This document shows, piece after piece, positions 1 through 11,799 of a stretch of DNA of 64,000 nt (position 1 is its first letter; each line of letters begins with the position of its first letter). The translations under genes were made by a program, and so were the position numbers. The DNA comes from Cephalotus follicularis. Lineage: Eukaryota > Streptophyta > Magnoliopsida > Oxalidales > Cephalotaceae. The notes beneath the pieces are model-generated. The model did not search any database and was not told the origin of the DNA. It saw only the letters and a list, made by a program, of their open reading frames with translations. The stretch is taken from assembly GCA_001972305.1 (NCBI GenBank), contig BDDD01000902.1, forward strand, positions 62,001 through 126,000, in the 5' to 3' direction.

Positions 1-1366
1 AAGAATCTGCTATGTGTATGGCAAGTCCGACTCTTTTCCCAGTAATTTCAGACACCTCAAATCCCCTTGTATACTCTGGTTTATGCCAGCAGCTTAGCGC
101 ACGATGTTGCACGCACCAGTGCATGCACAAGACACATCCCCCACATCGCATCTTCTAAGGAAACCACTTCCTATATGGCCGACGTGCTTCCCACATGTTT
201 TCTGATAAGAGAGATTCGCTGAGAGTGGGAGTGAGATCGTGCGCACGTTGCCTGCCCACTTAGGGCACCAACATTAACACAATAAGCGTCGTCGCTTTTC
301 CAAAAGCGCTAACGCTTAGTCGGGCTAAGCGTTGACGCCTTTACAAAAAAAAGGTGTTGACGCTTAGATGGGGTTAAGCATTGACGCTTTTCCAAAAAGC
401 GTCGACGCTTAAATAGGCTGGTCAAAGATTTGAGTCCAACTCTTACTTAAATGAGTCATACACATTTTAGTGATGCCACATATCCCTTCGAATATTAATT
501 AAGTAAAATCAAACAAATGTGTGACCACAAATTGTAAGATCCACCTAACCAATATTTGATTTTATAATTTTTACCAAGACTTAAATATGTCCAACATATT
601 TATGAAGAAATCATTATCGGGCAGGGACCCTTTAAAATCCCTGTTAGTATCGGTGGTGTTCGTAAATTACCAAAATACCCTTAGGGTTCGGTTAAGCCAT
701 CTTAAATAGTCCAAGACCTATTTAAAATGCTCCCGAAATAATATCCAATATTATCCAGATGAAAAATTAATCAATTAATTTTTTCATAATTTATTACACA
801 CCGCCGTAACGCGAGACTTTCTAAGTTATCGGTTCACGTGTACTATAATCCTTTGTCATACTTTGCCCCGATTGAGGTCTAGGGTAAGGATATGTGTCAA
901 CCCTAGATAATACCTCAATGCCTAAAATTTCTGATCATTACTAGGACCTTTGGTAGACTCTCTAGAAATCTAATTTCCAATCCACCTCAACCTTAGCCAA
1001 GGATTTCATAAGTCCAAAGTACAATCAGATCATAATAGGGCCGATCACCTTCGTTCAGGTGTGACAATCCCATATTGCGCAGTCACTTATATTCGTATAG
1101 ATTCGATCATACCCAAAGATCACCTAATTTCCAGCTCTGTGCAAGAACTAGGTAAGGTGGAGATCAAAGCATAACCATCTCCATAAAATATAGAGCAGTC
1201 GCTCAGGTCTAAGGATCATACGAGTTCGAAAACTCGCTAAGTGACTAACACTTATACACAACCGCAACAAGTAGGAATCAGTACTGACACGAGAATAGCG
1301 ACTATCCAAATAGTGTCTACTACGCGGGTCATATTTAGTGTACACGCTCCCAGCGTGCACCCCATA
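1..1366 (-). repeat. Probable copia 3' LTR, outer part
   Basis: No credible gene lies here. Removing the solo LTR at 1367-4121 joins this stretch to 4127-4508. The joined sequence lies directly downstream of the minus-strand copia polyprotein, where a 3' LTR is expected. The left end of the LTR is not in view or not recognisable. At 285-420 there are several near-palindromic AAGCGTCGACGCTT motifs, also found in the solo LTRs at 8910-15634, so a fragment of that family may be nested here. Confidence 0.45.
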
Positions 1367-4121
1367 TGTCATGCCCCGAACCGTGGAATGGGCCCCAAGA
1401 TTCGACACATGGCAATCCGTACAATAATCATCATTATTAATCATAAAAATTTAAAACTTAATTAATTCATAAACATAATCCTTAATTTAATGTGTGGATA
1501 TACAAACCCAGTTCGATACATCATAAATGCACTGCTATAAACCAACAGAAAATAAAATAAAATAAAATAAATTCATAATTTATTCTTCGAGAATCCAACC
1601 ATAAAGCGTACTACCGAGGAAGAGGAACTTACTGCACTCTTTATCCTTGTCGCTGTTGCAGTGTGTCACCACTACCTGTTCTTGTACCTGGCCCATTCAA
1701 AGGAATGGGTTAGCAATCCTGAGGGTTGTGTAGGTTACCACATATACGGGCACATACCAAAGGAACAAACAATACAAGCAGAGGAGAAAATAAATATGCA
1801 TGTCTACATGAATGCAGATCACAATCCATGTCATAGCCATTATCATCTTTTGTCCTCGGACTGCTATACTCAAATCATACATATCAATCATATTACAGAG
1901 GAGTGTAGTCCGGTCATCCTATGGTCTGGTCAATATATAAGGTTCACCTTTAGGCTCACCAGCCCGCGGAATTCTCCTCCAGGTTCACCTGCTGAGCGGA
2001 ATTCGCCCTTTGCTCACCTGCTCTGCGGTTCACCCTTTGGATCACTAGCTCTGGCGGAATTCACCTTTACGTTCACCATTGGCGGATTCGCCCGAGGATC
2101 ACCTGCCTCGCGGAGTTCACCCCGTAGGTTCACCTGCTCGGCGGACTTCTCCCCAGTTGGGCTCACCTGCCTGGAACCATCTATCTAAGTCTTTTCCCTT
2201 TACATTCCCTTTCCTAATCCCATTTCCTTCCCTGGAATATTTCCCTTTTTAATTCCTTTAGCATTCTTAATTCATTTCTTAAGCCAAACCAGGGCTCACC
2301 ATTGTGCATGGCACTTCCCATGCACATGGTTCACCTCAAAACGTGCATGGCGCATGCCGGCCATTATTTACTATTAAAACACTTGCCCGGGTATGCAGGC
2401 AGAGGACGTCCTCGTCATGCAATGCATGCATGCTTAATTTATCTTCTCTTATCAGGCGCATGTAGGGAACAGTGCCATGCATTGTACACTTGGCACCACT
2501 GGGACGTTTCTCATGCCAGGGACGTGAGCATTCACACATTCAAAGGCCTTCTTCTTCTTAGAATATATGCTGGGGATATAAGGCAGGGGACGACACCATC
2601 ATGCATAACTTACACATTCGGTTCTTGACAGGGAAAGTGCACCTCGATGGGTGCAGGGCAGGGAAGGCTATTGGGTATGCATGGCAAGGGAGGCCGAGGT
2701 CGACGCCTCTGGCAGTGACATCCTAGCGCGTAGCTTCCTAGGGCTATCACCTCTGCACCTGTCTCCCCTGGCGAGTTGCTCCTCTAGCATTATCATCTCA
2801 GCTTCGACATCTATAGCATCTGGCTCTTCCGGCACAGCTCCTCGATGTCATCTCCTCGGGTTCATGGCTCTTCGGCATTGGCAGAGGAGCTCAGCTCGGC
2901 ATGATGGGCACCTCACCCCAGCACCTCTAACGCCATGGCAGCTCGGCATGGCATGGAGCTCGGGCATGGTGCTCGGGCATGGACACCATGGCAGCTCGGG
3001 CATGGAACCCGGTAAGAAGGTGGAGCTCGGTCTGGCTACTCGGGCATGGCAGAGTTCAGCTCCTCAGCCTAGCTCGTCTGGTGTTTCTTCCCCGGTACCT
3101 CTGGCACATCTACCCCGCACTTGTCACCTTTCCATCACATGGCTCCTTGGCGCTGGCAGAGGAGCTCTACCCAGGCCTGGCATGGACGTGCATGCGTTAT
3201 CCAGCACGCTTGGAACCATGCATAGAGTGCGCCGTTGGTGGGGGACAGCTCGGCGCTTGCCGGCGAGCAGCTCGACATGTAGCCAGGGTTGGACACACGG
3301 CTAAGGAGGCTTCGAGCTTTACCGCAGCGTCTCTGCAAATCACGCTTGCGTATATGGGTGCCATTCATATGACAGAGACGCATAGGGAGGACGCCACGTG
3401 ATGCCTATGTGCATTTATATATAAATATACTCTACTAACACACACACACACACATATAGCAAGGCACACATGCACAAACATGCTGGTAGGCACTCGGATA
3501 TGGAGCAACCTACCTGGGGTAAGGTTGAAAATGGAGATTGCTTCTTTCTTCTTGAATTCTGGATTTCCTCCAAAGCTGGGCCTGCTACACATTCAGATTG
3601 TCTCTTTCTTTCACTCTTGCTCCCTCTCCCTTGCTTCCATAAGGTGGGTATTTAAAGATGTTAGTTCTTTGAAAAGCAGGGGACTTTCCTCTTGTCTTCT
3701 TTCCCCCCTTTTTGCCAACAGTCGGTCCTATCTTCCACTTCCTCACTTCTCTCGATTTTTTCTGGAACCAGAGTATGTGGAAAATGCCAAAAGCATATCT
3801 CATGACCACCTTTCACCTTATATACCCATCAAACGAAGCCTCCAGAATTTTCAAGAGATATCAAACGGATGCAGGCTGTTCTTCTGGGCTTGGGCCGACT
3901 TCCATAATTGGTCTTCTCTTTTTTATTTTTAAGCCCAATCGTCTTATACCATATTAACTTCGGCCCAAAGAAAAAATAAAACAATTCTTAAGTCCAAGGT
4001 CATAATCTATATCTCATTAAGGCCCAAATAAATACATTATAAAATTTGGGCTCAGCCCAAAAAGTGGAAAAATAATTACAAAGCCCAATAATAATATTTT
4101 ATAATATTTAGGGCTCTTACA
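1367..4121 (-). mobile_element. Solo LTR, family A copy 1 (2.75 kb)
   Basis: Read on the plus strand, the element starts TGTCATGCCCCG and ends GGGCTCTTACA. A perfect 5-bp target duplication, CCATA, flanks it at 1362-1366 and 4122-4126. Both ends match, inverted, the element at 55311-57891. A TATA-like motif at about 3818-3825 reads on the minus strand, which sets the orientation. No polyprotein is present, so I call it a solo LTR. A non-autonomous element with an unrecognised interior is the alternative. The middle (about 2640-3400) is GC-rich, holds loose GCTCGGGCATGG repeats and is not clearly shared with copy 2. Confidence 0.85.
1955..2185. repeat. Imperfect TTCACCTGCTCxGCGG repeats
   Basis: About ten diverged units of roughly 22-30 bp, each around TTCACC or CTCACCTG followed by GCGGA, lie inside the solo LTR. 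The equivalent block is present inverted in copy 2 at about 57085-57320, so the repeats are part of the LTR family. The plus-strand open frame across them is a by-product of the repeat. Confidence 0.7.
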
Positions 4122-4126
4122 CCATA

Positions 4127-4508
4127 TTTTTTCTAGTGTCACAACACAGATGGTAGTGAGAGAATCCATCCTCCAATTTCAAAAGCAGACAACATATGTG
4201 CAAATCTATCCAGTTCACTAATACCCACAAAGTAAACCTATGACTTGGAACTAATTCGACATAAGAAATAAGGTAGCCAATCTCACTGCCTCCATGCTTG
4301 GCATCCAACCTTATGTCAGGGCATCACAAGCGTAAGTTGATTTATATTAACTACTTCGATTATATGATAAAACACAAGTGATATTGTCGTATTAAATTAT
4401 AAACAAAATAGCACATGTCATATATTTGGAACAAGACTGTTTGTATATATACAGATATGTTTGATACAAAAGCCCATCCAATGGCTTATCGGGTCACCCT
4501 ATCTAACA
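4127..4508 (-). repeat. Probable copia 3' LTR, inner part
   Basis: The inner edge is placed at 4508. On the minus strand the sequence there reads GTCAAGTTGGAGAT then TGTTAGATAGGG. The first part resembles the polypurine tract that precedes the 3' LTR in many plant copia elements, and TGTTAG would be the LTR start. The left part continues beyond the solo LTR into 1-1366. I did not find the matching 5' LTR. Confidence 0.5.
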
Positions 4509-4559
4509 ATCTCCAACTTGACCCTCAAGCCATGAACTCCTATAGCCTAGACCCATCGT

Positions 4560-6385
4560 CCCACAATGATGCTCCAAAGCCTTGGTGCTCATTGCCTTGG
4601 TTAGTGGATCTGCTATGTTCTCCTATGAGGAGACCCTCTCAAGCTGAATATCTCCCCTACCAATAATCTCTCAGATCAAATGATAGTGCAACTCGATGTA
4701 TTTGGATCGCTGGTGAGACCGTGGTTCCTTGGCTTGTGCTACAGCCCTATTATTGTCACAGTATATTACAACCAGTCTGCTAATTGTAGGAACAACTCTG
4801 AGTTCAGTGATAAACTTGCATATTCATACACCCTCCTTGGCGGCATTTGAGACTGCTATGTACTCGGCTTCTGTCGTAGAATCCGCTATAGTCCCTTGCA
4901 TCTAATTGCGCCAGCTCACAGCTCCTCCATTAAGTACAAAAATGTATCCAGAGATAGATTTGTGATCATCAGGTTCACTATCAAAACTGGAGTCTATATA
5001 GCCCTCCAATTTTAACTCACTATCATTTTCATAGATCAAGAAGATATCCTGAGTCCTTTTAAGGTACTTCAGGATTCCCTTGACCACTTTCCAGTGCTTC
5101 TCACCGGGATCAGACTGAAATCGGCTTGCCATTCCCAAGGCATGCGCGACATTAGGCCTAGTACATAACATGGCATATATGATCGACCCTACTGTCGAAG
5201 CATAAGGTATCCGACTCATACTTGCTCTCTCTTCAGAAGTCTGTAGAGACATCTTTCGAGAAAGATGAATTCCTTCACTTATTGATAATAGGCCTCTCTT
5301 GGAATTCTCCATGCTAAACATTTTCAACACATTGCTGATGTACTGGTTTTGGGAAAGCCCTAGTAACCTATTGGATTTATCCCTATAGATCCTAATACCC
5401 AGTATATAGGTGGTTTCTCCCAAATCTTTCATGGAAAAGTTCTTAGTCAGCCATATCTTTGCAGACTGCAACATCCCTACATCGTTCCTAATGAGTAGGA
5501 TGTCATCTACATATAGCACTAAGAAAATGATACTAGGTCCCTCTTGCTTTCGATAAACACATGGCTCATATACATTTTTAATGAAGTTAAAAGCTTTGAC
5601 TGCTTCATCAAAACCTAGATTCCAGCTACGCGATGCTTGCTTTAGTCCATAAATGGACCGTTCAAGCTTGCACACCATGTGCCGATGCTCGGTGGATGTA
5701 AACCCCTCGGGTTGGGACATATAGATGTCCTCTTCAAGACGCCCATTTAAGAATGTCGTCTTAACATCAATTTGCCATATCTCATAATCGTAATGAGCGG
5801 CAATCACAAGCAAAATCCGAATGGATTTGAGCATGGCGGCAAGTGAGAATGTCTCAGTATAGTCGATACCATGTCGCTGTCTATACCCTTTCGCCACTAG
5901 TCGAGCTTTATATGTCTCAATCTTTCCATCTACATTCATCTTCTTCTTGATGATCCATTTGCAGCCAATAGGCACTATGCCTTCGGGTGCCTCAACCAAA
6001 TTCCAAACCTGGTGGGAGTACATAGAATTAATTTCAGATTTTATGGCTCCTAGTCACGCCTCGGATTCAATGTCCTGCACTGCCTCCTGATAGCTGGTAG
6101 GCTGTCTTTAACGACGTTGACCTCATCAGTACCATCAATGAGGAAACCATACCTCTCAGGTGCTAATGGGATCCAGCCTGATCTCCTCAAAGGAGCTTTG
6201 CCTAACTGAGATCCATTCTCAGCTTGAGATCCATTCTCAACTTGAGATCCAATCTCAACTGTGTCTGTTGAAGGTCCAACCCATAACTCATCCATTTCCT
6301 GTGTGGTTTCTACTTGTGGAAACTCCTTGAGTTCCACCTGACTCCCACTGTTTCCTTCAAGAAGGTATTTCTTCTTTAGGAACAC
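4560..6385 (-). pseudogene. Ty1/copia reverse transcriptase and RNase H (decayed)
   Basis: The longest open part (4902-6023, 373 residues) is a copia-type reverse transcriptase (RVT_2). It has the KARLVAKGYRQ block, IDVKTTFLNG, IYGLKQASRSW, the catalytic YVDDILL box, and the PYASTVGSIIYAMLCTRP and GYIDSSFDS blocks that lead into RNase H. RNase H continues below 4901 after a stop codon; STTEAEY and CDNN motifs can be read there, with two more stops before the end. The upstream segment 6050-6385 is the low-complexity linker between integrase and reverse transcriptase, with repeated GSQVENGSQAEN-like units. The stops mean the element cannot make its own polyprotein. A TAR- or Tork-like lineage is possible from the RT blocks, but I am not certain. 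Confidence 0.93.
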
Positions 6386-6487
6386 AGCATTTTTTGAAAC
6401 AAATATCCTTTGTTCGCTATGATGGTAGAAATAGTATCCTTTAGTTTATTTTGGACACCCCACAAACCTGGAACTTTCCGATCGCTC

Positions 6488-7340
6488 TTACAGCTTATCT
6501 GCGTCAAGCCTCTTGACATAAGATGAACAGCCCCAAACCTTTAAATGGCTTAGGCTGGGTTTCCTCCCTGACCATACCTGGTATGGAGTCGAAGGTACAG
6601 ATTTTGAAGGAATCTGATTCAAGATATATGCAGCTGTTTCTAGGGCATATCCCCAGAGATAGGTGGGAATGTTAGTAAAAGACATCATAGATCGGACCAT
6701 GTCCAACAAGGTCTGGTTCATCCTTTCGAACACACCATTATGTTGTGGTGTTATAGGAGGTGTCCACTGAGATAGAATTCTGTTATCTCTAAGATAACCT
6801 AGGAATTCAGCTGACAGGTATTCACCACCTCGGTCTGACCGACGTATTTTAATTGGTTTACTAGTTTGCTTTTCTACTTCAAGTCTGAACTCCTTAAATT
6901 TCTCAAATGATTCTGACTTGTGTCTCATCAGATACACATAACCAAATCTAGATAAATCATCGATAAAGGTTATGAAGTAGACATAACCTCCTCGTACACT
7001 GACCGACATAGGACCACATACATCGGTATGGACTAACCCCAATAATTCCATTGTTCTTTCTCCTTACCCGGAGAAGGGAGATTTGGTCATCTTTCCCAAC
7101 AAGCAGGATTCATATGTTGGATAGGACTCCAAGTTTTGGATATCAAGAAGATCATCCTTAACCAATTATTAAAGTCTAGCATCACTAAGATATCTAAGTC
7201 TACAATGCTAAGTATAGGCTTTATTTAACTCAGTTTCTCTTAGTCTTTTCTTATTACTTTGCTCTATTGATAAGATTTTTTATTGTACAGTATTTAAAAC
7301 AAATAATCCATTGTCGATAATACCATTACCAACACAAACA
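6488..7340 (-). pseudogene. Ty1/copia integrase (decayed)
   Basis: Residues of 6488-7051 give the integrase core. They include LVHTDVCGPM, FIDDLSRFGYVYLM, RSDRGGEYLSAEF and the PQHNGVFERMNQTL block, covering the D, D and E positions of the DDE site. The GAG-pre-integrase and zinc-binding part should lie at about 7051-7340. It is broken there by stops and frame changes. Confidence 0.9.
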
Positions 7341-7343
7341 TTG

Positions 7344-8400
7344 TTAGAATAAACAAAACATTGAATGTCTTGGAATATGAGCTCCAAGCCCCTGACTACA
7401 TAAAACAATTACAATATTTCTAATAATGTTTGGAACATAATAACATGGATTAAGCGTCAATACATAACTATTACTTAAAACAACATCACATATCCCTATA
7501 GCTTCAACGATGATTCTAGATCCATCCCCAAGCTGCAAGTCCAAGTCTCCAGCTCCAAGCTTCCTAACTTTTCTTAGTCCCTGCAATGAATTGCAAAGGT
7601 TAGTTCCACATCCAGTATCCAATACCTAAGAAGAACTACTATTCAAAGCTAGATTTAGTTCGATCATGAACATACCTGATGTACTTGCACCATGCACAGT
7701 ATCAAAAGAGACTCCAGCACCAGTAACACGGCAATCCTTCTTCCAGTGTCCAGTCTTTCCACACTGAAAACAGGCATCCTCAGCTGCCAGCTACTTTATA
7801 CGATTTTTGGCAACGCTACCACTAGCTCCAAGCTTGCCCTTCTTCTTCTTCTTCTTCTTCTTCTTACCCTTGCCTTTTGTGTTGACAGGCCCAAGCACGC
7901 CCTTCCCTTTAGAGGAAGATGAGCCACTGCCCTTTCCTTGGGCAGACCTAGAAGAAGGAAGAAGTAAGGAGTGAGTCTTTGACTTCCCAGAGTCAAAATC
8001 GACCTCATCCGTCCTCAACATAGCAATCAACTCAGGAAGAGTTACTTCTATCTTGTTCATATGAAAATTCACTAAGAATTATGAGAACGACTAAGGAAGG
8101 GATGTAAGAATAAGATCCACATAAAGATCGTGGTCCATAACAAACCCTAATTGAGTAAGCTGCTCAATCATGTTTATCATCTTCAATCCATGATCATGGA
8201 CTGAAGCTCCCTCTGGCATCTACGCCTTGAAGAGTCTGTGTGAGAGATTGAACCTCTGAGTCCTAGACTCAGCCCCATACATCTCCTGAAGATGGAGTAG
8301 TATAGCAGATAAGGTATCCATCTTCTCAAGTTGACGCTGTAGCTCCAGTGTCATTCCCATAAGGGCAAGACATCGAGCTTGCTCGTCATCTTCTATTCAT
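7344..8400 (-). pseudogene. Ty1/copia gag and protease (decayed)
   Basis: Reading in the minus direction, 8072-8400 resembles the C-terminal half of a copia gag (UBN2-like) with stops. The open frame 7791-8072 continues it and ends in a lysine-rich tract encoded by (CTT)n at 7840-7865. A CCHC zinc knuckle, CxxCxxxxHxxxxC, can be read around 7730-7775. The aspartic protease starts at about 7622 with DTGCG at its active-site position and a QLGDGS segment downstream. The reading frame breaks between these modules. Confidence 0.82.
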
Positions 8401-8909
8401 CGAGCTTGCTTGTCATCTTCTATCAATCCTTCAAATATAAATAATGTATCTCTAAAGAAATTAATAATTCACCCTTTCATAGGAATAATTGATTATTATA
8501 AAACTTAACCACTATTTATAAACAAGTCACCATTTTCATAATTTTTAATTCACTACTGAATCTTTTGTCATCAAAGAAATCATTACACAAAATTGGTAAT
8601 AATCGATCTCTATAGGCCAAAACATCATCATATCCATATTCATTCGCAAGGATAATCGATAACTAAACTCTCCATAACAATAATTCACATATATACATTC
8701 AACTATCATAGTAAGTTGGTAATTATTCGAATAACTCATATCAATTCAACATTTGGCAATAATTATATACATAGGAATATGTGTGTGTGTGCAAGATGGA
8801 ATCCACCACTCCTGGTAAAGGGAGAATATGTTCAAAGTTATTAGCTAAATTAATTCTTGGCCAGGAGAAAACCGATAAGGAGAAGTGTTTCCGTATGTCG
8901 GGCAACTAA
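8401..8909. other. AT-rich stretch, no gene recognised
   Basis: This lies upstream, in the element's sense, of the copia gag remnant and may contain the rest of that gag. I could not identify a coding block, a primer-binding site or the 5' LTR. Confidence 0.5.
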
Positions 8910-9599
8910 TGTAATGCCCTGAAATATCCCTTTATTACTTTAGTATTTATTGCATCATTTGTCATGGTATATAGATAAATTGAATATCGTATGTGCATAT
9001 GGATATTGATGGAGTTGAGTATTTTCAATACTCATATAGTTGTATTGTATGTCTATTTACCATATTGATAGTGCATGGGCGTAGAGTTGGTGAGAAACCT
9101 ATAAATAGCGGCCTAAACCTCTCATTTCTCACATTTCACTCTTTCTCATCTTCCAAACCCGTTTTGAAAACTCTCTTAGCAAAAATGATCCAAAACTCAC
9201 CCAAATTGATTGTTTGACATGGGGAAAGGTTGTATATCGATTGAGGAATTGATTGACACAAGATTGGAGCTCCACAAGCCAAGAACTTGAGTTCTTTCTA
9301 GTTTTCTAACCATAGAGACCAAGAACAAGCTTCAATCTTTGGTAGAAACCTTCTCTACCTAAATATGTTATGATATGCACATATATGCACATGTATGAAC
9401 TGTTTGTATGGATTGAAATTGATTGAATGTGATTGATATTGAATTGATAGAGATTTAGGGTTTTAAGAGGAAAATTCAGGGTTTATGACCTAGAAATTGA
9501 TAGGGATGACTACTTGAACTAGCACTGAATTGAAAATTGAAAGGAATTGAAGGAAGAAATCATTTTGCAAAGTTTTTGGTAAGAAACCATAGTTTTTGC

Positions 9600-9850
9600 C
9601 GAGCTAACCGTCGACGCCTATGCTTTAAGCGTCGCCGTTTAGCCTTCTTTCAAAAGAGAATTTTTCAAAACAATAGGCACTTAGCCTTAGTAGCAACGCT
9701 TAGCATAAGCGTCACTGCATAGTTCATAAGTGTCGCCGCTTAAACCTTTTCACAAAAAAATATTTCAACACTGTCTCAAAGCTCTGACTTTAAGCTTGAC
9801 TAACGATGCATATGCACTAAGCGTCGCCGCTTAAGGTTTAGGCATTGCTG
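9600..9850. repeat. AAGCGTCGCCGCTTA palindromic motifs
   Basis: At least four diverged copies of a near-palindromic motif (AAGCGTCGCCGCTTAA and variants) are spaced 20-90 bp apart. The same motif recurs at 12530-12755, 14130-14360 and 285-420. Confidence 0.75.
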
Positions 9851-10029
9851 CTTTGTATGTCAGTTTTTCTGTAAATGTTTTAAAGTATGTTTTTCAAGAA
9901 CTTTTCTTTCGGGACCTTCCCTAGGCCCGTGTATAGTGATTGTTCAGTTTCTTTCCAGGTTTTAAAGATAGTAAAGCATTGGAAAAAGGGTAGTGAGTGT
10001 AGTTGTGTCTAGTCAAGCTTCATGACAAA

Positions 10030-10510
10030 CTTAGAGCTGTGTACCACTTTCAAGAGGTTAGATATCATTGTCCTAGAGCTGTGTGCCACCCTTGGGGACC
10101 TGAGACCCATGTAGCTACTGTCAATGGAATGATAGACGACTGTGTTTAATCCTAGAGTTATGTGCCACCTATGAGAGGATTTAAACTTGTGTAATCTTAG
10201 AGTTGTGTGCCACATTCGGGAGGGTTCTACATAAGTGTAGTGAAGCCACGTAACTAACCTTAGAGTTGTGTGCCACCTTCGGGAGGTTAGCGTTCTTGTC
10301 CAGGAGATGTGTGCCACCTTGGGGGACTTGAGACTTACGTGAGCTACAAAAGTTATTGATTGATTGATGTGATTGATCGAGTGAATATGTAACTAGTCGA
10401 GTACATATGGGTCATATATAGGCAATTAGTTATAGTTGGACTTACCATTTATGGTAAGCAATTGGATGTTTTGGACCTTGAGCTGAGTGCCACTTGAAAT
10501 GGGGTTTAGA
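10030..10510. repeat. GTGTGCCACCTTCGGGAGG-type dispersed units
   Basis: Seven imperfect copies of AGAGTTGTGTGCCACCTTCG are spaced about 40-170 bp apart within the solo LTR. They are usually preceded by CCTTAG and followed by a GGAGGTTAG-like tail. The same series recurs in the related LTR to the right (12940-13250 and 14540-14800, with outlying units near 13400 and 14950). Confidence 0.75.
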
Positions 10511-11194
10511 CTTACGGATATTGATTGTTGGTTAACTATTTATATATACTATTATGGGATAGTGTATATCCTAGTTAATTACTCAATTGTCTGATAGATG
10601 GATGAATAGGAGTGTATGATTAGGTTAATAGTCTATATGTATGCTGGTATAGGACGGTTATATATATGGATTCGTTAACCACAATTTTACATGCGTATTG
10701 CCACGACATGAATTAATTAAACGTGATATATGCTTATATTATTAGTATAGGGGTTGAGTTTCTGTGAGGCTTTTGGGCTGACCTATCCTTCAGGATGAGA
10801 CATCTATATGTATTCAGGCACAGATGGATCGGGGGCTAATGGCAGTGGTCATAAGCATGAGGATCAGTGAGAGCATAGAGGGATTGACTATGGATTCAAG
10901 GATGTTGCTGATGGTTTTTATGGTTTTATTATAAGTGTTGAACTGTTTGAATTGTAAGGTTTTGAAATTGATGATATGGATTATTATGGATTTGTAATAA
11001 ACAGTAAAGATTGTATGCCTGTTATTTGATTGGTTTAATGTTGAAGATGTTTTGAATGGATTACGCACATATCATTAAAGTTTTAAAATTATATGGTTTT
11101 CTGTTATACTGAATAAACTAACTAGTACCCAACTTAAGTGACTGAATGAGTTTGGATGATGTCTTGAGACTCCTTACAAGTTCGGGGTGTCATA

Positions 11195-11799
11195 ACTAAT
11201 TGCTTAAGATCTTATTTATAATTAAATTGTTGGGGTTCAATTTTATCCGTGTCTTAGATTTAATTGAGCATTATGCGATGGAAGGATTATACGTGAACGT
11301 AGCTGCAATTCAAGTTCAAGGTATTAGTCAAATTACTTGGGGGTCATTATGCATTTCTAGATATCGATGACAATTAGTAGGATGTCCGAGACTGACTGAT
11401 TATTAGTCTTGATTATAAATAAATTGAATGAGTTGTTCAATTCTGGTTTGCGATTAGAAGGCTATAATGTGATTAGAATGGACTAATCGAAAAATCATAA
11501 GTGTTATGAATCAATCCCACGACCAACGTAATTTTGATCATAAAGAGTCACAACAATACAAGCAGGAGACTTGAAAATCGGAGAGAATATTAATTAGGGA
11601 TTATTCCTAATTAAATTGTTAATGAGATTAGTAGATATCCTTGATGAGATTAAGGATAACATAAGACATGCTATTCCTAGTATGTTTAAGTCTTTAACCT
11701 AAGTGGCAATAGTGGTATGTTAATGACCAAACAAAACATTGGAAAGTTTTTGTATAAATATGGGGAATTAGCGTTCCTTACAGTAATTCAACTTATAAT
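11195..11799 (+). repeat. Probable older LTR fragment, left part
   Basis: The sequence from about 11228 (TGTTGGGGTTCAATTTT) has the look of a plant LTR in plus orientation, with a TATA box at 11753-11760 (TATAAATA). It is interrupted at 11799 by the next solo LTR and seems to resume at about 15640. I found no pairing LTR or target duplication, so the call is tentative. Confidence 0.4.

Larger units (their letters stand above)
8910..11194 (+). mobile_element. Solo LTR, family B copy 1 (2.3 kb)
   Basis: It starts TGTAATGCCCTG and ends TTCGGGGTGTCATA, where the expected terminal CA has become TA. A perfect target duplication ACTAA flanks it at 8905-8909 and 11195-11199. A TATA box at about 9100-9107 (TATAAATA) gives plus orientation. 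Inside are AAGCGTCGCCGCTTA palindromes (9600-9840) and a cluster of GTGTGCCACCTTCGGGAGG-type repeats (10030-10500). No polyprotein is present. Confidence 0.85.

Noticed and set aside
2651-3401. Overlapping GC-rich open frames on the plus strand
   Set aside because: They lie inside a solo LTR, are built of short repeats and have no counterpart in copy 2 of the same family.
9537-9722. Small plus-strand open frame in family B LTR
   Set aside because: Not preserved in the other copies of the same LTR and overlaps the palindromic repeats.
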